A stretch of DNA of 64,000 nucleotides from Fructilactobacillus ixorae (GTDB lineage: Bacteria > Bacillota > Bacilli > Lactobacillales > Lactobacillaceae): NCBI RefSeq assembly GCF_024029915.1, contig NZ_CP097478.1, positions 434,001-498,000 of the forward strand, written 5' to 3'. The notes beneath the pieces were generated by a model. That model saw only the letters and a program-made list of their open reading frames with translations. It was not told the DNA's origin and made no database searches. The translations under genes and the position numbers were made by a program. This document shows, in pieces, positions 58,843-64,000 of this stretch (the first letter of the stretch is position 1; each line of letters opens with the position of its first letter).

Positions 58843-59196
58843 AGCGGAGGAGAGTAATTTTTCGGACCCTGACAGCGAATTCCCGGGTGGTGTGAAGGGA
58901 AGCAGGTTCTAAAGAATGAAAGTAACCTCCAAGTTGCAACTGCGAAAGTTCGAGTAGTTGTTGGGAGTGCCCATTACCGCACGGAGTATGTTAGATTTGC
59001 TAACATACCGTTGAGCCAATCGTTAGATTGGGAAGATGGGTGGTAACACGTGAAAACGTCCTGGACTGTTTCTAGAGCAGTACAGGACGTTTTTGGTTAG
59101 CAAAGATTAACCGACTCGCAGAGCCTGGCGTTGTGAAGCGCCAGGAAAATAAGGTGGTACCGTGGTCACGCATCCTTTGTTCGTGATTTAGCTTAC
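58843..59196 (+). promoter_or_regulatory. T-box leader of brnQ 2, valine specifier
   Basis: Stem I closes by GGAGG (58844-58848) and CCTCC (58926-58930), with AGAGTA just inside the 5' side. The specifier aligned with leader 1 is GTA (58922-58924), i.e. Val. T-box TGGGTGGTAACACG at 59038-59051 is followed by a terminator (AAAACGTCCTG...CAGGACGTTTTT, to 59096). A second T-box sequence AAGGTGGTACCGTG at 59153-59166 follows a perfect hairpin (CCTGGCG / CGCCAGG). No clear second terminator was seen. Confidence 0.85.
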
Positions 59197-59214
59197 TTAC
59201 TTAGGAGGAGAACC

Positions 59215-60585
59215 ATGACGACGTTACCGACGCATGCGCCACGCAAACTGGCATTTAAACAATATTTAATTTTAGCTTCCTTACTCTTTGGCCTCTTTTT
59301 TGGGGCCGGGAACCTGATCTTCCCGATTCACCTAGGGCAAACGGCCGGAGCTAACTGGCTCCCAGCCGCAATTGGTTTTTTACTATCCGCAATTTTATTA
59401 CCGCTCTGTGCCATTTTAGCGTTAAGTACCACGCAGAGTAACAGTATGTATGACTTAGCGCGACCAGCGGGTAAATTTTTTGCCATCGGCTTCTTAGTCC
59501 TGACGCACGCTTCTTTAGGACTATTAATTGCCGCCCCCCGGACGGCGACCGTAACCTATTCGATGGGAATTCAACCCTTTATCCCCAAGGCTTGGGGCAC
59601 TCCCGCCTTGATCATCTTTTCAGCAGGCTTCTTTGCTTTAACCTTTGGCCTAGCATTTCACGAGGGGAGCGTTACCAAAAACGTGGGCAAGGTCTTGAAC
59701 CCCATTTTTATCTTGTTAATGGTCTTTCTCTTCGTGGTGGCCTTTCTGTTATACGGAGACATCCGCAACCTGCCGTTATTGCCTCGGGCTGGACAGGGAA
59801 CCGGGTCCCTGATTAACGGGTTCTTGCAGGGTTACAACACGATGGATGCCCTAGCCGGACTAGGATTTGGGGTAACTATCATTACCGCGCTGAAGGCATT
59901 TGGGCAGTCTAGTCGGGACCGTTCCTGGTCGGTCGCGAAGGTTGGTGGTTTGACCATGGGGTTTGAAGCCTTGATTTATACCTTCTTGATTGCCCTCGGG
60001 GCCGCTAGTTTATCCTTTACAAAGGTGAGTGCCGATGGCGGAACCGCGTTTACCGAAATCATGCGCCACTATACAGGCATCATGGGTGCGGGGGTTTTAG
60101 CGGCGCTAACGTTTCTAGCCTGCTTGACCACCGCGATTGGCTTGTTAACCTCGCTCGCTCAGGATTTAAGTCGGCAACTGCCTCGGATTGGTTACCATAA
60201 GCTTTTATTGACGGCCACGGTAATTTCCTTTTTGATTGCCAACATCGGACTGGAAAAAATCATTGAAGATTCTGCGCCACTGTTGAGTTTCCTCTATCCC
60301 TTGGCAATTACCCTGATTCTTCTCGGGTTATTGAAACCCGTACTTGGGATTAAGCCGTTAATCTATCGGATCACGACCGGCATCGTCCTAATTCCGGCCA
60401 TATTTGATTTTATCCATACCTTACCGAAAGCATTATTAAGCTTGGCGCCCCTGGCTGCCTTCGATCGGTGGGCGTTACAGGTGATTCCATTGTATGCCGT
60501 TGGTCTCGATTTTGTACCGTTCTTGGGTCTTGGGTTAATCATTAGTTTATTAGTAAGCTGGTACTCACAGCGCCAGCCCCGTTAA
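59215..60585 (+). CDS. brnQ: Branched-chain amino acid transporter BrnQ (copy 2)
   Basis: This 456-residue LIVCS-family transporter is closely related to copy 1: LASLLFGLFFGAGNLIFPIH near residue 17 and SLINGFLQGYNTMDALAGLG near residue 200 are shared almost word for word, and the helices align throughout. The two therefore arose by tandem duplication that included the leader. The ATG follows GGAGGAG. The leader carries a GTA (Val) specifier, so the two copies are likely split between Ile- and Val-starvation responses. Confidence 0.95.
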   Translation: MTTLPTHAPRKLAFKQYLILASLLFGLFFGAGNLIFPIHLGQTAGANWLPAAIGFLLSAILLPLCAILALSTTQSNSMYDLARPAGKFFAIGFLVLTHASLGLLIAAPRTATVTYSMGIQPFIPKAWGTPALIIFSAGFFALTFGLAFHEGSVTKNVGKVLNPIFILLMVFLFVVAFLLYGDIRNLPLLPRAGQGTGSLINGFLQGYNTMDALAGLGFGVTIITALKAFGQSSRDRSWSVAKVGGLTMGFEALIYTFLIALGAASLSFTKVSADGGTAFTEIMRHYTGIMGAGVLAALTFLACLTTAIGLLTSLAQDLSRQLPRIGYHKLLLTATVISFLIANIGLEKIIEDSAPLLSFLYPLAITLILLGLLKPVLGIKPLIYRITTGIVLIPAIFDFIHTLPKALLSLAPLAAFDRWALQVIPLYAVGLDFVPFLGLGLIISLLVSWYSQRQPR

Positions 60586-60587
60586 AG

Positions 60588-60622
60588 GACAGACCGCAGT
60601 GAATTGCCACTAGGGTCTGTTT
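60588..60622 (+). terminator. Terminator after brnQ 2
   Basis: ACAGACC ... GGTCTGT stem with TTTG tail; moderate. Confidence 0.65.
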
Positions 60623-60711
60623 GCGTTTGATGTCGCAAAAACTGACATCGGTCATTTACTTTTCCAGGTGAGCTTCGTATTCTTAGAGGTAACTAACGAG
60701 GAGGAAGAACA

Positions 60712-61641
60712 ATGAAAAAAATGAATCGAGCCACGAAGGGCTTATTATTTGCGACGTTTGCCTCGGTTTCTTGGGGATTTTCGGGAACCTTACAACAGTT
60801 TGTGTCCCAAAATGAAACGATTCCGGCTGGTTGGTTTTTATCAGCGCGGACCACGCTTGCAAGTGTCATTTTACTGGCTTTAAGTGCCCTGATTTACAAG
60901 GGTAAAATCTTTGGCGTCTTTAAAAGTTGGCGCTCAATTGCCTGGCTGGTCGCCTACGGGTTGTTTGGATTAGCGGGGAACATGGGTAGTTTCTACGTTG
61001 CCATCCAACAGGGGGGAAGTAACGGGGCCAGTATGGCCACCATTTTGCAGTACCTAGCTCCCCTGTTTATTCTTCTTGGGGCCTTGCTGTTTCAACACCA
61101 ACGGCCGAATAAAGTTGATCTAGTTGTGTTTGGAATGGCACTCTTGGGAGTCTTTTTAGCCGTAACCAAGGGGAATCTCAGTGAACTCTCGATTCCGATG
61201 ATTTCACTGATCATGGGAATTATTTCTGGGATCACCGCTGCCGGATACGTGGTTCTGCCCAAGGAAATTGGGAAGGACAACCCGCCGTTCGTCGTGTTGG
61301 GCTGGGGAACTTTGATTGCCAGCTTAGCCTTTAACCTGCACCAACCGATTTGGGTTGGGGTACCACACCTCAGTCTTGGGGGCGTCCTGGGCATTTTGGG
61401 AATTATTTTCTTTGGAACGTTGATTACCTTTCCGGCCATCATTTACGCAACGCGCTACACTTCCTCAGCTGCGATTAGCCTAGTAGATGCGATTCAACCG
61501 GTAATTACCTTTATCATCAGTATTTTCTGGTTCCACGCCACTTTAAACGTCGTGGAAATGATTGGAGCGGTCCTCATTATCGTGGCAATTTACATTTTGC
61601 AGTACTCAGAACGGCACCAAATTGACCAATTGACTGAATAG
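60712..61641 (+). CDS. DMT family (EamA) transporter
   Basis: This 309-residue protein has ten predicted membrane helices in two EamA repeats. The first is LFATFASVSWGFSGTLQQFV near residue 12 onward; the second starts near residue 150 with IPMISLIMGIISGITAAGYV. IYATRYTSSAAISLVDAIQP near residue 243 is the conserved second-repeat segment of the family. Members export amino acids, metabolites or drugs; the substrate cannot be read from sequence. The ATG follows GAGGAGG. The nearby BrnQ pair makes amino acid efflux conceivable, but that is inference. Confidence 0.88.
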   Translation: MKKMNRATKGLLFATFASVSWGFSGTLQQFVSQNETIPAGWFLSARTTLASVILLALSALIYKGKIFGVFKSWRSIAWLVAYGLFGLAGNMGSFYVAIQQGGSNGASMATILQYLAPLFILLGALLFQHQRPNKVDLVVFGMALLGVFLAVTKGNLSELSIPMISLIMGIISGITAAGYVVLPKEIGKDNPPFVVLGWGTLIASLAFNLHQPIWVGVPHLSLGGVLGILGIIFFGTLITFPAIIYATRYTSSAAISLVDAIQPVITFIISIFWFHATLNVVEMIGAVLIIVAIYILQYSERHQIDQLTE

Positions 61642-61670
61642 TGCGATGATTCTAACCAAAAGGGGGAATC

Positions 61671-62243
61671 ATGATGGAGCTGATTGTGACGAACGAGTTG
61701 ACCTTACGGACGCCGGTTCCAGAAACGGATGGTCCCCGGCTAGCAGCGCTGATTGCCCGGGATCGGGAAACGTTAGCGCAGTGGTTGCCGTGGGTGCCTA
61801 AAACCACGCAGGCCAGTGAGATTGCCTTTTTAAGGGAACTTGTAAAGCAGGCTGATCAGCATCAGTCCTTGCAACTCGTCATGGTGTGGCAGGGGGACCC
61901 CGTTGGCATGATGGGATTTAACCGCTTCTACCAGCGAGAAGCTGGACGCCAGACTGCAGAAATTGGGTACTGGCTTGCCAATCATGCCGTGCGCCACGGG
62001 CTCATGCACCAGGCCGTGTTGGCGCTCTGTCAGTTGGGATTTGCAACGTACCAACTCGAGCAGATTTCAATCATCGCCGCGGTTTTAAACCAGCGGAGTA
62101 ATCACGTGGCGCAACGCGCAGGCTTTCACTTAGATCGCGTGCTTCCCGCCCGTATCACGCTTTCTAATGGCCAGCAGGTCGATGCCAATGATTGGATTAA
62201 AGTGAACCCGGATAGACAAGTGCACGAAAATCCGGTATATTAA
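61671..62243 (+). CDS. RimJ/RimL-type GNAT acetyltransferase
   Basis: This 190-residue acetyl-CoA-dependent acetyltransferase matches the ribosomal-protein N-acetyltransferase (RimL) branch. LTLRTPVPETDGPRLAALIA opens the domain, LAQWLPWVPKT is a family-typical segment near residue 36, and AEIGYWLANHAVRHGLMHQA near residue 84 forms the acetyl-CoA-binding region. Late in the domain SNHVAQRAGFHLDRVLPA is characteristic. ATGs at 61671 and 61674 are both possible starts. The actual target protein is unknown. Confidence 0.88.
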   Translation: MMELIVTNELTLRTPVPETDGPRLAALIARDRETLAQWLPWVPKTTQASEIAFLRELVKQADQHQSLQLVMVWQGDPVGMMGFNRFYQREAGRQTAEIGYWLANHAVRHGLMHQAVLALCQLGFATYQLEQISIIAAVLNQRSNHVAQRAGFHLDRVLPARITLSNGQQVDANDWIKVNPDRQVHENPVY

Positions 62244-62259
62244 AAGCACAACTAAATGA

Positions 62260-62387
62260 GTTTCTTCGGGGCAGGGTGTAATTCCCGACCGACGGTAACG
62301 ACAGCAGTCGAAGTCCGTGACCCGCATTTTGCGGTTGATCTAGTGAGAGTCTAGAACCGACAGTATAGTCTGGATGGGAGAAGAAAC
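62260..62387 (+). promoter_or_regulatory. FMN riboswitch (RFN element)
   Basis: The conserved blocks GGGGCAGGGTGTAATTCCCG, ACCGACGGTAA, AGTCCGTGACCC and ACCGACAGTATAGTCTGGAT appear in order and are closed by GTTTCTTC / GAAGAAAC. It precedes ribD and the terminator at 62470-62503, so FMN would reduce riboflavin operon transcription. Confidence 0.97.
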
Positions 62388-62469
62388 CAAAAAGAACCTA
62401 GGTGCAGTGGGTCGTTTTCCTGACGATCACCGTGCCCCCGGGTCCTTTTAACGAACTTAAAAAACGGGA

Positions 62470-62503
62470 GCCCCGCAGTTTTTAACTGCGGGGCTTTTTG
62501 TTT
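62470..62503 (+). terminator. Riboswitch-controlled terminator
   Basis: GCCCCGCAGTT / AACTGCGGGGC is followed by TTTTTG. It is the expression platform between the FMN aptamer and ribD. Confidence 0.92.
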
Positions 62504-62530
62504 GGTATGAAAATGAGAGGGGGAAACGAT

Positions 62531-63571
62531 TTGGATGAACCAGCGCTATTACGAATAGCCCAAGCAGCGGCCCGGCAAGGAAGGGGACATACGTACACTA
62601 ATCCAGTGGTCGGCGCTGTGATTGTGCGCGACGGGCAGGTGGTTGCCACCGGTTATCACCACCGCTTTGGGGGACCACATGCAGAGATTGATGCCCTACA
62701 ACAGTTGCCAGATCCCACGTTGGCGCAGGGAGCCACGATGGTGGTGACCCTAGAACCCTGCAGTCACTACGGAAAAACGCCTCCGTGCGCCGTTAAATTG
62801 ATTGCAGTCGGCATTAGGCGGGTCGTCATTGGCCAGTTGGACCCGAATCCAGTGGTTGCCGGGCGCGGCCAGCGCATGTTAGCTGCGGCCGGGATAGACG
62901 TCACCGTTATGAACGACACCGGGGAGTTGAATCAGGCCTACAACTTCTTTTACCAGCAGCGACGTCCCCTAGTGACGGTTAAAATGGCCCAGACGCTGGA
63001 CGGCAAAATGAATCAGGCTGGCAACCAGCGCACGTTCATTACCGGCCCAGCTGCTTACCAAGATAGTCAACGCCTTCGAGCGCAACAGCACGCGATTTTA
63101 ATCGGCGAACGGACGCTATTGGTGGATAATCCGCAGCTGACGGTGCGGGAGCAATCCGTGGATCATCCGCCGGTGCGAGTGGCGCTGGTGGAGGATGCAG
63201 ATCGACTGCCCCCGGACCTGCACCTGTTTGACGGGCAAGCCCCCACCTGGTTGTTGACTCGGCACGCGACCCGCCAAAAGTGGCCGGCTTCCGTGCGGGT
63301 GTTAGTTGATCAGGAGTGGACGCCAGCCACAGTTGTGCAGCGATTAGCGCAGGAGGGGCTGCAAGCACTCTTGGTGGAAGGCGGTAGTGTCGTCCAGTCC
63401 CGGTTTTTAGCGGCGGACTTGGTCGATCGCTTGGTAGTTTATACAGCGCCGACGATCTTCGGACCGGGCTTACCGGTTTTTAGTGAGTACCAGGGACCAT
63501 CGGTGCACTGGAACCTGTCCCAGGTAGAGCACCTCGGCCCAGACTGGCGCGTCGAACTAAGGAGGAAATGA
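62531..63571 (+). CDS. ribD: Bifunctional riboflavin biosynthesis deaminase/reductase RibD
   Basis: RibD deaminates then reduces the pyrimidine intermediate of riboflavin synthesis. The deaminase zinc motif HAEIDAL is near residue 49, and PCSHYGKTPPC near residue 75. The reductase domain starts near residue 144 (VTVKMAQTLDGKM) and has LLVEGGSVVQSRFL near residue 283. Alternative starts exist at ATG 62507 and 62513 and TTG 62498, but these crowd the terminator. The TTG at 62531 follows GAGAGGGGG at about 8 bases and yields MDEPALLRIAQAAARQG, the family N terminus. The end overlaps ribE by one base. Confidence 0.93.
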   Translation: MDEPALLRIAQAAARQGRGHTYTNPVVGAVIVRDGQVVATGYHHRFGGPHAEIDALQQLPDPTLAQGATMVVTLEPCSHYGKTPPCAVKLIAVGIRRVVIGQLDPNPVVAGRGQRMLAAAGIDVTVMNDTGELNQAYNFFYQQRRPLVTVKMAQTLDGKMNQAGNQRTFITGPAAYQDSQRLRAQQHAILIGERTLLVDNPQLTVREQSVDHPPVRVALVEDADRLPPDLHLFDGQAPTWLLTRHATRQKWPASVRVLVDQEWTPATVVQRLAQEGLQALLVEGGSVVQSRFLAADLVDRLVVYTAPTIFGPGLPVFSEYQGPSVHWNLSQVEHLGPDWRVELRRK

Positions 63572-64000
63572 TGTTTACAGGAATTATTCAGGGAACCGGC
63601 CGGCTTCGCACCTGGGAGCCAACCACTTCGTCCGGACGCATGACGATTGCAAGCTCGTTACCAAGCCAATTGCACAGTCGGATTGGGGATAGCATTGCGG
63701 TCAACGGGATTTGTTTAACGGTCATTGATTACAACGACCACGCATTTAACGTGGATGTGATGCCGGAAACGACCCAGCGGACTAATTTACAACAGCTCCA
63801 CCCAGGAGCCATGGTTAACTTAGAACCAGCGCTGTTATCCACCCAACGCTTAGACGGGCACTTTGTGCTGGGCCACGTGGACATGACGGTTCCGGTGACC
63901 CAAATCACGGAAGAAGAAAATGCGGTGCGGATTCGGTTCGCATTACCAGCTCGCTACCAACTGGAAGTGGTCGAAAAGGGTTCGGTCGCGGTCAATGGAG
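63571..64000 (+). CDS. ribE: Riboflavin synthase alpha chain RibE (3' partial)
   Basis: Riboflavin synthase makes riboflavin from two molecules of 6,7-dimethyl-8-ribityllumazine. The visible 143 residues begin MFTGIIQGTG, the near-invariant start, and contain GDSIAVNGICLTV near residue 38, the double-barrel motif DVMPETTQRTNL near residue 60 and RLDGHFVLGHVD near residue 94. The second lumazine-binding repeat has begun when the window ends. It follows ribD with a TGATG overlap after AGGAGG; ribBA and ribH probably lie further right. Confidence 0.96.
   Translation, partial: MFTGIIQGTGRLRTWEPTTSSGRMTIASSLPSQLHSRIGDSIAVNGICLTVIDYNDHAFNVDVMPETTQRTNLQQLHPGAMVNLEPALLSTQRLDGHFVLGHVDMTVPVTQITEEENAVRIRFALPARYQLEVVEKGSVAVNG

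Overview
The window looks like chromosomal DNA from a lactic acid bacterium of the family Lactobacillaceae. This rests on the two KxYKxGKxW-type serine-rich surface proteins, an ssrA tag that reads AKNNNNSYALAA, the gene families present (GlpO-type glycerol-3-phosphate oxidase, class 1A dihydroorotate dehydrogenase, T-box BrnQ transporters) and strong AGGAGG-like ribosome binding sites. I do not assign a species. No tRNA, rRNA, CRISPR array or insertion sequence was seen.

Region 1 (1-28.3 kb) is an accessory Sec / SRRP adhesin locus: secY2 (5' cut by the window edge), asp1, asp2, asp3, gtfA and gtfB, followed by two giant serine-rich repeat protein genes in tandem. No secA2 lies between asp3 and gtfA, gtfB is short, and each SRRP reading frame is interrupted once: the first by a single-base frameshift near 8934-8936, the second by one in-frame TAG at 22576. 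Neither SRRP ends in a recognisable LPXTG motif.

Region 2 (28.3-36.1 kb) has two M20 metallopeptidases, a DJ-1/PfpI protein, a GNAT acetyltransferase, two membrane proteins of unknown function and a quinone-type D-lactate dehydrogenase. Region 3 (36.2-42.6 kb) is a glycerol operon (glpK-glpO-tpiA-glpF) with a cre-like site and TTGTGAA repeats in its leader, then hxlA-hxlB (hexulose-phosphate synthase and isomerase).

Region 4 (42.6-46.6 kb) is accessory: a candidate small RNA, two small membrane-anchored proteins, and a very AT-rich island holding a Kiwa-like anti-phage pair (kwaB-kwaA order) immediately beside ssrA (tmRNA).

Region 5 (46.6-64 kb) is mostly housekeeping: a HAD phosphatase, an RlmI-like protein with degenerate motifs, ROK sugar kinase plus pgi behind a 20-bp palindromic operator, a NlpC/P60 cell-wall hydrolase, divergent pyrD and pyrBC each behind a PyrR-type attenuator, a secreted nuclease, two BrnQ branched-chain amino acid transporters each behind a T-box (specifiers read as AUC/Ile and GUA/Val), a DMT transporter, an acetyltransferase, and the start of a riboflavin operon (FMN riboswitch, ribD, ribE cut by the window edge).
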